Shown here piece by piece: positions 18,181-26,453 of a stretch of 64,000 nt of DNA. Both the position numbers and the translations under genes were made by a program. Source of the stretch: Lentilactobacillus parabuchneri DSM 5707 = NBRC 107865 (lineage in GTDB: Bacteria; Bacillota; Bacilli; Lactobacillales; Lactobacillaceae). Every line of letters starts with the position of its first letter. Position 1 is the first letter of the stretch. The stretch spans positions 1 to 64,000 of the forward strand of contig NZ_AZGK01000004.1 of NCBI RefSeq assembly GCF_001435315.1, written 5' to 3'. Under the pieces are notes generated by a model. The model ran no database searches, was not told where the DNA came from, and saw only the letters and a list, made by a program, of their open reading frames with translations.

Positions 18181-18470
18181 AGAGAGTGCGGAGCAAACCG
18201 GTTAGCTTCGGAGCATTAGTGTAACACCCGCCTTTAACGCTGGGTTTGCGTTGAAGGCGGGTGTTGCACTAAGCGGACGAAGCTGGTTTGCGTAGCACAT
18301 TTAGTGTGACGAGCAACGGTTTGACATGCCGGGTAGGCTAGGCGGTTTCACAGCCGTCGGAGAGCTAAGGCCGCTTTGATTCAAATCTTGATACTGGATT
18401 TGAATCAAAGTGGCTTAGATCGCAGTGTCAGTTGCGTCGGAACACGTTTAGTGTGACGAGACCCGGTCAC
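18181..18470 (+). repeat. Family A structured repeat, copy 1: two bulged hairpins plus a truncated third
   Basis: Module 1 (18193-18291): GCAAACC, bulge GGTT, AGCTTCG on the left; CGAAGCT then GGTTTGC on the right, with a long inner stem (TTAGTG-T-AACACCC and so on). Module 2 (18313-18435): GCAAC, bulge GGTT, TGACA; TGTCA then GTTGC, with inner stem CTTTGATTCAAATC. The linker after each is G(T/A)nG-n-A-n-CAC(G/A)TTTAGTGTGACGA. A third module begins at GACCCGGTC and breaks off. Copy 1 shares 'AGAGTGCGGAGCAAACCGG' with copy 3 at 42862. Confidence 0.85.
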
Positions 18471-18506
18471 GTTGCACTTTGTTTACGGTCGTCAATCACA
18501 CCAATC

Positions 18507-18552
18507 AAAAAAGCAGCTAGCATCATGCAATCCGCATCAGTCTAACTGCTTA
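18507..18552 (-). terminator. Terminator of the GNAT gene at 18602
   Basis: On the minus strand AAGCAGTTAG pairs imperfectly with CTAGCTGCTT, followed by TTTTTT. It lies about 50 nt after the gene. Confidence 0.6.
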
Positions 18553-18601
18553 ACCATTTATCTAATATTTTAAAAGTTTCAACCCGCATTGTTGCATCAA
18601 A

Positions 18602-19039
18602 CTAATTTTGCTTAACGACAACCTTCCTCATATTGACATGCGGAATTCCAACTTCCGTGAACGGTTCACCATATTGTTCAAACCCCAGCCGCTGATAAAA
18701 CCCAATTGCGGTCTTCTGTGCCCCAAGATAAAACATTGGAGCATCTTGAAACATGGGGGATGCCAGCAGATACGCCAGCAATTGTTTCGCATATCCCTGG
18801 TTCCGGTAGGCCTTCTCCGTTGCGACTCGCTGAATATGAATACCGGCTTCAGTTACGGTCGTCCGGGCCGTCGCAACCGGTGTCCCATCAACGTATGCGA
18901 CAAAATGAATCGCGTCAGAATCGGTGCCGTCAAACTCATCGCTTTCATCAATCCCCTGTTCCTCAACAAAGACGTGGTGGCGAATGGTTCTCGCATCTTG
19001 ATAAATGGTATCTAATTGATCTGTTTGTTTAATTTCCAA
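18602..19039 (-). CDS. GNAT-family N-acetyltransferase (ElaA/YjcF-like)
   Basis: 145 residues. The opening RHHVFVEEQGI and the acetyl-CoA loop RVATEKAYRNQGYAKQLL are typical of the YjcF/ElaA-like GNAT group. The substrate is unknown. The start is a TTG at 19039, 9 nt behind GGCGG. The gene has its own terminator. It lies between two family A repeats in opposite orientation (copies 1 and 2), so the 1.1-kb unit 18181-19296 has the outline of a small cassette. Confidence 0.82.
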   Translation of the reverse strand: MEIKQTDQLDTIYQDARTIRHHVFVEEQGIDESDEFDGTDSDAIHFVAYVDGTPVATARTTVTEAGIHIQRVATEKAYRNQGYAKQLLAYLLASPMFQDAPMFYLGAQKTAIGFYQRLGFEQYGEPFTEVGIPHVNMRKVVVKQN

Positions 19040-19082
19040 AACTCATATCCGCCTACTTTTAGTATCGTTAAATGATGGCTGA

Positions 19083-19296
19083 AAACGTGCTTTACAGAGC
19101 AGCAACTTGCACCTAAGCCAACTAGTGGAGAAATCAAACTCGATTTCCATGCTTGTTGGGCTACCTGGCTGAAAAACGTGCTACACGAGCCAGCTTTTTC
19201 CGCTTAGTCCAACAACCACCTTCAACGCAAAACCAGCGTTGAAGGTGGTTGTTAAACTAATGCTCAAAAGCTAACCGGCTCGTTACGCACTCTACT
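19083..19296 (-). repeat. Family A structured repeat, copy 2
   Basis: Read on the minus strand the element begins at the TAG stop codon of the phosphatase gene (19292-19294), then AGTGCG. Module 1 (19186-19282) is CGAGCC, bulge GGTT, AGCTTTT on one side and AAAAGCT then GGCTCG on the other. Compared with copy 1, both halves of the outer stem have changed together, GCAAACC/GGTTTGC becoming CGAGCC/GGCTCG. The inner stem is AACAACCACCTTCAACGC with its complement. A second, degenerate module runs to 19083 (loop GAGTTT, linker GCACGTTTTCAGCC). Confidence 0.82.
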
Positions 19297-19948
19297 CATT
19301 AAACCCCACGACCTCCACCTTGTCGCCGTCAATTTCCAGCTTTGTCACACTGCCGTTTGCCGGGCGTTCCGTTACGTCGTACTTGCCCTTTCCATATCGT
19401 TCAACAACGCTTAGCAGTGTATTTCCATGGCTGATCAATAAGACGTTATCGCCATCTTTGATCTTGGGATTACTTTTGATCAAATCAAATCCTTGATCCA
19501 TCCGTTGCCAATACTCCTCGTTATTTTCTGCTTGGTGAAATGGATCGGCTTCCTTTAGGTAATCTTTGGCCTTGCCAATCGAGTATTTCGCCACAATATC
19601 CCCAAAAGTTGGCAAGCCATGTGGTGCGCCGGCCAAATACCACGCCTGGTTCATATCATTTCCTTCAAAGTATCCATAAAACTCTTCACGGAAAAATTTG
19701 GCTGTGATTGGTTTTTCAATGTCAGAAGCGTTATTCTTATCTAAAATTGTTTGAGCAGTCTGTTCAGCTCGAGTTGTATCACTGCAGTACGCAGCCACAA
19801 ATTTTGTGTCCTTCAGCTTTTCACCCGTATCGACCGCATTTTGGATTCCCTTTTCGGTCAAAGGCGAATTACTCCAACCCTGAAGCTTGTTATAGATGTT
19901 GAAATAGGTCTGTCCGTGACGAACCATGTACAAAGTAAATTTACTCAT
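19292..19948 (-). CDS. Histidine phosphatase (phosphoglycerate mutase-like)
   Basis: 218 residues of the cofactor-dependent PGM/histidine phosphatase superfamily: YMVRHGQTYFN carries the phosphoacceptor histidine (about residue 10) and LLISHGNTLLS the second histidine. The core is divergent from glycolytic GpmA, so it is probably a broad phosphatase. The ATG at 19948 has AAAGGA upstream; 18 extra in-frame codons beyond it look non-coding. Its stop codon TAG is the first part of repeat copy 2. Confidence 0.87.
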   Translation of the reverse strand: MSKFTLYMVRHGQTYFNIYNKLQGWSNSPLTEKGIQNAVDTGEKLKDTKFVAAYCSDTTRAEQTAQTILDKNNASDIEKPITAKFFREEFYGYFEGNDMNQAWYLAGAPHGLPTFGDIVAKYSIGKAKDYLKEADPFHQAENNEEYWQRMDQGFDLIKSNPKIKDGDNVLLISHGNTLLSVVERYGKGKYDVTERPANGSVTKLEIDGDKVEVVGFNE

Positions 19949-20111
19949 GTTGACACATCCTTTACCCTTAATAGTTAAAGTATAACAATTTTTTGGGCCC
20001 ACGTTCAGGCAAAATCAATTTAAGATTTGGGCAAAATCGCTTGATTTTTCTTTTTTCTGAGAAATTATTTGATAAGATAAAACAAGTAATTCTTTTAAGG
20101 AGCAAACCGTT

Positions 20112-22256
20112 TTGAAATATATTAATTGGGCCCTTGAAAAATGTAGTACACGCAAGGGTTTCATCGTTCTTTTAATCGTCTGCTTTTGGGCCAAAACAAT
20201 GCTGGCCTATTTTGTCGACCTTGGGCTCGGAATCACCAACCCGTTTCAATTCTTCATTGTCTTGATTAACCCATTGGCCACCACCACTTTACTACTGAGC
20301 ATTGCGCTTTACTTCAAGAAAAGCCGTTTCTTTTATCCAATCGCGCTGCTAATTGCCATTTTAAACACCGTTTTACTTTACTTAAACGTCATTTATTTCC
20401 GTGAGTTCACCGATTTTATGACCGTCAGTACCATGACTGGCTACTCCAAAGTCAACCAAGGTTTGAGCGGCAGCTCGCTCGCGCTGACTAACATCCATGA
20501 CATCCTGTATTGGATTGATTTGATCGTCATCATTGGCTTAATCGTCTTCAAAAAAATTAAAATTGATCATCGACCATTAAATAAACGGATCGGCTTGGCC
20601 GTAACGTCATTTTCGGTCTTATTTTTCGTTGTCAATCTATCGCTGGCCGAAATGGATCGACCACAGTTGCTCACCCGGACATTTGATCGGACTTACATCG
20701 TCAAATACCTTGGGCTGGACGCATTTACCGTCTATGATGGCTTGAAATCCCAGCACAATAACGACCTGCGCGCTACCGCCACCAAGTCGGAACTCAACGA
20801 TGTGCTCAAATTTACGCGCAGTCACTATGCCAAGCCAAACAAAAAATATTACGGAATTGCCAAGGGAAAGAACGTTATCGTCATCCATTTGGAAAGCTTC
20901 CAGCAATTTTTGATTGGTAAAAAAATAAACGGTCAAGAAGTGACACCGTTCTTAAATAAGCTTTATAAGAGCAAGTCCTCTTATTCATTTAGAAACTTCT
21001 TCCATCAAGTCGGCCAGGGAAAAACTTCTGATGCCGAAAACATGTTGGAAACCAGCACTTATGGTCTACCACAGGGATCCTTATTTGCCCAACTCGGCAG
21101 CGACAACACCTTCCAAGCCGCACCAGCTATTTTGAATCAACGCCGTGGCTACACCAGCGCCGTTTTCCACGGAAACATTGCCAGCTTCTGGAACCGGAAT
21201 AACGTTTATAAAAATATGGGCTACCAATACTTCTTTGACGCCAGTTATTACAACACCACCGGCGACCGCTCGTTGGGCTATGGCTTGAAGGATAAGCTGT
21301 TATTTAGAGACTCGGTCAAGTACCTGCAAAATCTCCAACAGCCATTTTACGTGAAGTACATCACCGTAACCAACCATTTCCCGTATGATTTGGACAAAGA
21401 AGATACCAATTTCAAGACCACCAATACGCAAGATAAAGTTGTCGATAATTACTTCCTGACAGCTCACTACCTCGATCAGGCGGTTCACGAATTCTATAAC
21501 TACATGAAAAAGACCGGCTTATTGAAGCACTCGGTTATCCTCTTGTATGGGGACCATTACGGGATTTCCAACTCGGAAAACACCAGCTTGGCCAAGGCTT
21601 TAGGCAAAAATCCCGACGATTGGGACGACTTTGACAACGCGCAATTGCAGCGGGTACCGCTCATCATCAACATCCCGGGTAAGAAGAACGGCTTTATTTC
21701 CAACAAATATGCCGGCGAAATTGACGTCTTGCCAACCTTGATGCACCTGCTGGGAATTAGCTCGAAACGCTACGTCCAGTTTGGCACCGACATTTTATCC
21801 AAACAACATGATCAAGTCGTAGCCTTCCGTAATCAGGATTGGGTCAGCCCGGCCTTCACGTCAATTAGCGGCGATATCTATTCCAATGAGACCGGTCAAC
21901 TGTTGAAATTAACCAAACGTCAACAGGCTCAGGTTAAAAAGGATAAGAAACGGGTCAACACCGAATTATCGCTGTCAGATTCACTGAACGAAAAGAACCT
22001 GCTTCGTTTCTACCATCCAAAGGGGTTTGAAGCAGTTGATCCCCGAAAGTACAATTACGCCGACCTTTATCAAAAAGAAAAGCGGATTGAAAAACGTTTA
22101 GGCAAGAAATCAACCAGTATCTATTCCGAAAATGGCGATAAGTCCACTTGGAAAGAGTACTTCACAGACGCGCCTGAAATCCATCATAAGACCACCGACA
22201 GCAGTCGAATCAAGATTACCAATCCAGACGCAAACAATACTGACAGCAGTCGCTAG
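20112..22256 (+). CDS. Lipoteichoic acid synthase-like sulfatase
   Basis: 714 residues: five N-terminal membrane helices (about 15-190) and an extracellular sulfatase-fold domain. The metal-binding and catalytic set is visible: Glu261 in IHLESFQ, Thr305 in GQGKTSD as the glycerophosphate-accepting nucleophile, and the LYGDHYG motif. It polymerises glycerophosphate from phosphatidylglycerol onto a glycolipid anchor. The TTG start has GGAG 9 nt upstream. It is the first of three plus-strand genes spaced by 14 nt and less. The 80-residue charged tail (DKKRVNTEL... to SSR) is unusual in length. Confidence 0.93.
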   Translation: MKYINWALEKCSTRKGFIVLLIVCFWAKTMLAYFVDLGLGITNPFQFFIVLINPLATTTLLLSIALYFKKSRFFYPIALLIAILNTVLLYLNVIYFREFTDFMTVSTMTGYSKVNQGLSGSSLALTNIHDILYWIDLIVIIGLIVFKKIKIDHRPLNKRIGLAVTSFSVLFFVVNLSLAEMDRPQLLTRTFDRTYIVKYLGLDAFTVYDGLKSQHNNDLRATATKSELNDVLKFTRSHYAKPNKKYYGIAKGKNVIVIHLESFQQFLIGKKINGQEVTPFLNKLYKSKSSYSFRNFFHQVGQGKTSDAENMLETSTYGLPQGSLFAQLGSDNTFQAAPAILNQRRGYTSAVFHGNIASFWNRNNVYKNMGYQYFFDASYYNTTGDRSLGYGLKDKLLFRDSVKYLQNLQQPFYVKYITVTNHFPYDLDKEDTNFKTTNTQDKVVDNYFLTAHYLDQAVHEFYNYMKKTGLLKHSVILLYGDHYGISNSENTSLAKALGKNPDDWDDFDNAQLQRVPLIINIPGKKNGFISNKYAGEIDVLPTLMHLLGISSKRYVQFGTDILSKQHDQVVAFRNQDWVSPAFTSISGDIYSNETGQLLKLTKRQQAQVKKDKKRVNTELSLSDSLNEKNLLRFYHPKGFEAVDPRKYNYADLYQKEKRIEKRLGKKSTSIYSENGDKSTWKEYFTDAPEIHHKTTDSSRIKITNPDANNTDSSR

Positions 22257-22270
22257 GGGGCAGATCAGTC

Positions 22271-23062
22271 ATGAAACGAGATTCTATGAAATTAAGAATT
22301 TTACTTTACAACATCTTGGTCGTCTCATTGGCCTTGGTCTCGTTTGTCCTGGCGATTCTGGCACTGGTCACTAAGATCACCCTCAGCCAAGGGCCATACC
22401 GAGTTGTCTTCACACTCATATGGCTCTTTTTCCTGATTGATTATTTAGTTCGATTTAAACGTGCCAAATCAAAAAAAGATTTCTTGATCTCGAATTTGTT
22501 TGACCTGATTGCCCTCATCCCGTCGCACCCGATTTTCATATTTTTCCGGATCGCGCGTATTTACACCATCGTCAGGTACTATAACCTACTGTGGCGGTTT
22601 GGTCTGTCGGGAAAGTTTACCAATGCGCTGCACAAATTTTTATACGACACTGGTTTTATTTACCTGTTGTCAATCAGTTTGGTCATTTTGATCTTTAGTT
22701 CATTGATCTTTGCTTCGTTCGAGCACGATTCACTTCAGAATTCGCTCTGGTGGGCAATTTCGACCGCCACCACCGTCGGGTACGGGGACATCACTCCGAA
22801 AACGGATGGCGGTAAAATTATTTCGGCCGTCCTCATGCTCGGCGGAATTGGTTTTATTGGTTTACTGACTTCCACAATTACGGATTTCTTCACATCACAA
22901 GACACCCACGTGGATCAAACCGAAGCGCTTAAAGAATTGGCCAAGCAGGTTAACCACCTCTCACGGCAGGTCAACCAGATGCAAAAAGAACTTAAGAAAG
23001 AACAGGGCCAGCAAAAGCCCGCCCCAAATCGTTCCCATAAGAAAAAGTCAGGAGGTCGTTGA
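22271..23062 (+). CDS. Voltage-gated-type potassium channel subunit
   Basis: 263 residues. The selectivity filter TTVGYGD is at 167-173 between the pore helix (SLWWAISTA) and the last membrane segment. The segment FFRIARIYTIVRYY (about 91-104) resembles a weak S4. The C-terminal 60 residues form a Lys/Gln-rich amphipathic coiled coil (LAKQVNHLSRQVNQMQKE). It should let K+ cross the membrane. It sits 14 nt after the LTA synthase gene and meets the UvrA-like gene, so it belongs to that operon. Confidence 0.9.
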   Translation: MKRDSMKLRILLYNILVVSLALVSFVLAILALVTKITLSQGPYRVVFTLIWLFFLIDYLVRFKRAKSKKDFLISNLFDLIALIPSHPIFIFFRIARIYTIVRYYNLLWRFGLSGKFTNALHKFLYDTGFIYLLSISLVILIFSSLIFASFEHDSLQNSLWWAISTATTVGYGDITPKTDGGKIISAVLMLGGIGFIGLLTSTITDFFTSQDTHVDQTEALKELAKQVNHLSRQVNQMQKELKKEQGQQKPAPNRSHKKKSGGR

Positions 23063-23067
23063 TTTAT

Positions 23068-25326
23068 ATGTTTGAACATGGTGCCATCGAAGTGCATGAC
23101 GCTTACCAGAATAATTTAAAATACGTTGATTTAAGGATTCCTAAATACGCCATCACGGTGTTTGCAGGACTCTCCGGTTCGGGGAAATCATCATTGGTTT
23201 TTGATACCATCGCTGCGGCATCCAGACGGGAATTAAACGAAACCTTCCCCAGCTTTACCCAGCAATATTTACCAAAATATGGCCAACCCCACGTCAAAGA
23301 AATTGCCCACCTGCCCGTTGCAATTGTGATTGAACAAAAGCGGATCGGCAAAAATGCCAGGTCGACACTTGCCACTTATACCGGCATTTATTCACTACTG
23401 CGGCTATTGTTCTCGCGGGCAGGAACCCCATTTGTCGGCTACTCCGATACCTTTTCATTCAATCTGCCACAAGGAATGTGCCAAAAGTGCCAAGGGCTCG
23501 GCTACGTTGATGATATTGACGCAAAGGCGTTGATCGACCCCGAAAAGTCACTAAATGAAGGGGCGATTACCTTTGTCAGTTTTGGTCCCAACACATGGCG
23601 TTGGCGCCGTTACGCTTATAGCGGCTTGTTTGACAATGATAAGCCCCTTAAAGATTACACCGAAGAAGAAATGCAGACACTGCTTTATGCACCCCAGCAT
23701 CAATTAAAGGACGCGCCGGAAAAGTGGCCGAGAACCGCCTTATATGAGGGCGTGATCCCCAGAATTCGCCGCTCCATTATCGGTAAACGCGAAGCCCAGC
23801 ACCATAAAGAAGCCATCGACAAAATCGTCACCCGAAGGCCCTGCCCAGCCTGTCACGGAACGCGTTTGCGGCCAGAAGTCTTGGGATGTAAGATCAACGG
23901 CAAAAACATCGCCGATTTACTTTCAATGGACTTGGTTCATGCCTTAAAATTTCTCCATGAAATCAACGTCCCGTTGGTGACCGATGTTATCCGGGAGGTT
24001 GCGACCAAGATTCAATCTTTAATCGACATTGGATTGGGTTATTTAACCTTGGACAGAAGTACCGAAACGCTTTCCGGTGGCGAAACTCAGCGAATCAAGA
24101 TTGCTAAATTCTTGACCAGTGCCTTGGTGGACATGGTCTACATTTTGGATGAACCCAGCGTCGGCCTGCATCCCCACGACATTCAATTAATCAAAAACGC
24201 CTTGATTAACCTCAAAAATAAGGGCAACACCATCATGGTCGTCGAACACAATCCCGAGTTAATCCCGATCGCCGACTACGTTGTTGAAATCGGGCCACAG
24301 GCTGGTCGCGCCGGCGGTCAAGTCACGTTTACCGGGACCTACGAACAATTGCTAAATTCGGACACGATGACTGGCCGTTATCTCAAGCGGCCCCTGGCCT
24401 ACCGCACGCCAAGAAAATTTGATCAAACAATTCAACTGAACCATGTCACGACCCATAACTTAAAAGATGTCACCGTCAACATCCCCTTAGGCGTCGAAAC
24501 GGTCATTTCCGGGGTTGCCGGGTCTGGTAAAAGTTCATTGGTTGATGCGTTGCGCCCGAGACTGCACGAACCTTACATCGATCTCGCTCAGGGAGCAATT
24601 GGTACCAATATCCGCTCGACGCCTGTCACTTATTTGGATATCTTGGATGACATCAGAAAGATTTTTGCCCAGGTATCCGGTGCGTCTACCAGCCTATTTA
24701 GTTACAACGGCAAGGGCGCTTGTCCGCGCTGTAAAGGTAAGGGCGTCACGATTACCAACATGGCGTTCATGGATCCGGTGGTTCAAAAATGCGAAATGTG
24801 TGACGGTAAGCGGTACAACGACGAGGCATTGAGTCATTTGTATCACGGGAAAAACATCAGTGAGGTGCTCAACTTGCCAATTGAATCGGCAATTGACTTC
24901 TTTGCCGACACACCAAAAATCTACGACAAGCTCGTCAACATGCAAAAAGTTGGTTTGGATTACCTTACTCTTGGCCAGCCACTGACAACGTTATCCGGCG
25001 GTGAACGCCAGCGATTGAAATTGGCTGTTCAGCTTAATCAAACCGGAACCATTTACCTGTTGGATGAACCGACTGCCGGCCTGCACATGAAAGACGTTGC
25101 AAAGCTCATCAAGCTATTTGATGAATTAGTCGCTGCCGGCAACACGCTGATCATCGTCGAACACAATTTGGCTGTTATCAGTCAAGCGGATTGGCTGATT
25201 GATGTCGGTCCGGACGCTGGTATTTACGGCGGTGAGATTCTCTATTCAGGATTGCCTAAAGCCTCGCAAAATGAACCACGGTCTCGAACTGGCGCGGCAT
25301 TGAAACAGTATAATTTGGATCGGTAA
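23068..25326 (+). CDS. Short UvrA-like ABC ATPase (UvrA paralogue)
   Basis: About 752 residues, against roughly 940 for true UvrA. Two ATPase modules are present: Walker A GLSGSGKSS near residue 32 and GVAGSGKSS near 485, with signatures LSGGETQRI and LSGGERQRL. Three or four CxxC pairs (CQKC, CPAC, CPRC, CEMC) form the zinc modules. The UvrB-binding region is reduced or absent. Such paralogues occur in antibiotic-producing or -resistant bacteria, and their job is unclear. I prefer ATG 23068 to TTG 23059, which is only 3 nt behind AGGAGG. Confidence 0.88.
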   Translation: MFEHGAIEVHDAYQNNLKYVDLRIPKYAITVFAGLSGSGKSSLVFDTIAAASRRELNETFPSFTQQYLPKYGQPHVKEIAHLPVAIVIEQKRIGKNARSTLATYTGIYSLLRLLFSRAGTPFVGYSDTFSFNLPQGMCQKCQGLGYVDDIDAKALIDPEKSLNEGAITFVSFGPNTWRWRRYAYSGLFDNDKPLKDYTEEEMQTLLYAPQHQLKDAPEKWPRTALYEGVIPRIRRSIIGKREAQHHKEAIDKIVTRRPCPACHGTRLRPEVLGCKINGKNIADLLSMDLVHALKFLHEINVPLVTDVIREVATKIQSLIDIGLGYLTLDRSTETLSGGETQRIKIAKFLTSALVDMVYILDEPSVGLHPHDIQLIKNALINLKNKGNTIMVVEHNPELIPIADYVVEIGPQAGRAGGQVTFTGTYEQLLNSDTMTGRYLKRPLAYRTPRKFDQTIQLNHVTTHNLKDVTVNIPLGVETVISGVAGSGKSSLVDALRPRLHEPYIDLAQGAIGTNIRSTPVTYLDILDDIRKIFAQVSGASTSLFSYNGKGACPRCKGKGVTITNMAFMDPVVQKCEMCDGKRYNDEALSHLYHGKNISEVLNLPIESAIDFFADTPKIYDKLVNMQKVGLDYLTLGQPLTTLSGGERQRLKLAVQLNQTGTIYLLDEPTAGLHMKDVAKLIKLFDELVAAGNTLIIVEHNLAVISQADWLIDVGPDAGIYGGEILYSGLPKASQNEPRSRTGAALKQYNLDR

Positions 25327-25334
25327 TACAGAAT

Positions 25335-25400
25335 TTTCAGACAAAAAGAGCGGTCGAGTCAAAACTAAACGTTTTGCTTCGACCGCTTTTTGAGTCTGAA
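25335..25400. terminator. Bidirectional terminator between UvrA-like gene and ferredoxin-NADP reductase gene
   Basis: AGCGGTCGAG with CTTCGACCGCT, an upper stem CAAAAC/GTTTTG, outer bases TTCAGAC and GTCTGAA, then TTTTT. It is nearly a copy of the 4099 terminator, including the loop TAAAC. Confidence 0.88.
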
Positions 25401-25452
25401 TGCTCCCAGCTGAATTGTACGCAAAGTAGCAGCTATTTGTCCCACACTCTGA

Positions 25453-26445
25453 TTAATGTTTAATTGACGTACTGTGGATTGGGCCCCTTCGATCTGGGTA
25501 TAAATTCTTCATAATCGTGTTAATCGCCATTGGGGCCTCCCCAAAGGCGGTCGCAATTAATGGTTGTTTGCCGTCATACGTTGACACGTCACCGATGGCA
25601 AAGACGTTGGCTAACTCCGTCCGTCCACTCGGCTGCGCTTCAATTGTCCCCCGATTGATTTCGGGGTGAGCCTGCCACTTGTTTAGGGCATCGTCTTGGG
25701 CAATGAATCCATAGTTGACGACAATTTTATCAACCACCAGCTTTTTGACATCTTCAGTCTTCATTTTCTTGGCTTCAACTTCGACCTGCCCATTATCCAA
25801 CTGGGTCAACCCCTTGATAAGATAGGGCGTAACCGGTTCAATAGTCGATTGAATTAAGCGTTCAACGTTGTGTTCCAAAGCGCGGAATTTGTCACGGCGA
25901 TGCAATAAGTAGACCTTTTTTGCGACACCGTGAAGAAGCAATGCCTCATCAATCGCCGAATCCCCGCCGCCGGCAACCAACACCGTTTGGTCACGGAACT
26001 GCTCCAAGTGCTTGACGCTATAAAACAGGCTTTTACCTTCAAAATCGTCACTATTGTCCACCGCAAGCTTCCGAGGATTAAAGGCGCCAACGCCGGTTGC
26101 AATGATAATCGCCTTGGTTTTGGTCACTTCCTGATTAGTTGTGATCTGGTAGCCGCCGTCGATTTGTTCGACATCAATCACCGTCTGATTTAATTTAACG
26201 GCCGTATCAGCGCCTGTGAGCTGTTTTTCGAGTTCATCGACTAATGTTCTGGCTTTGATCGTGGGATACCCCCCGACGTCTAATATGGTCTTTTCAGGGT
26301 ATAATGCGGTAACCTGACCACCAAGTTCAGCCAAGCTCTCGATTAGCTGGGTCTTGGCATTTCGCAAACCAGCGTAAAAGCCGGCAAACATTCCGGCCGG
26401 CCCGCCACCAATAATTGTGATGTCGTAAAATGAATTATCTGTCAT
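25453..26445 (-). CDS. Ferredoxin-NADP reductase, thioredoxin-reductase-like
   Basis: 330 residues with two Rossmann motifs: GGGPAGMFAG (about 12-21, FAD) and VAGGGDSAIDEA (about 155-166, NADPH). It lacks the CxxC redox pair of thioredoxin reductase between them, and the C-terminal ANVFAIGDVSTYDG motif closes the FAD site. This matches the YumC/FNR-2 type, which moves electrons between NADPH and ferredoxin or flavodoxin. It follows the PrsW-like gene by 8 nt on the minus strand. Confidence 0.9.
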   Translation of the reverse strand: MTDNSFYDITIIGGGPAGMFAGFYAGLRNAKTQLIESLAELGGQVTALYPEKTILDVGGYPTIKARTLVDELEKQLTGADTAVKLNQTVIDVEQIDGGYQITTNQEVTKTKAIIIATGVGAFNPRKLAVDNSDDFEGKSLFYSVKHLEQFRDQTVLVAGGGDSAIDEALLLHGVAKKVYLLHRRDKFRALEHNVERLIQSTIEPVTPYLIKGLTQLDNGQVEVEAKKMKTEDVKKLVVDKIVVNYGFIAQDDALNKWQAHPEINRGTIEAQPSGRTELANVFAIGDVSTYDGKQPLIATAFGEAPMAINTIMKNLYPDRRGPIHSTSIKH

Positions 26446-26453
26446 GATATCTC

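Noticed and set aside
18181-18470. Integron attC-like sites, because of the one-sided extrahelical bases in long hairpins
   Set aside because: No integrase, no gene-cassette array, and the units lack the attC R and L box consensus. The bulge is 3-5 nt, not single extrahelical bases.
25453-26445. Thioredoxin reductase
   Set aside because: The CxxC redox pair is missing between the two nucleotide-binding motifs; the protein fits the ferredoxin-NADP reductase type.
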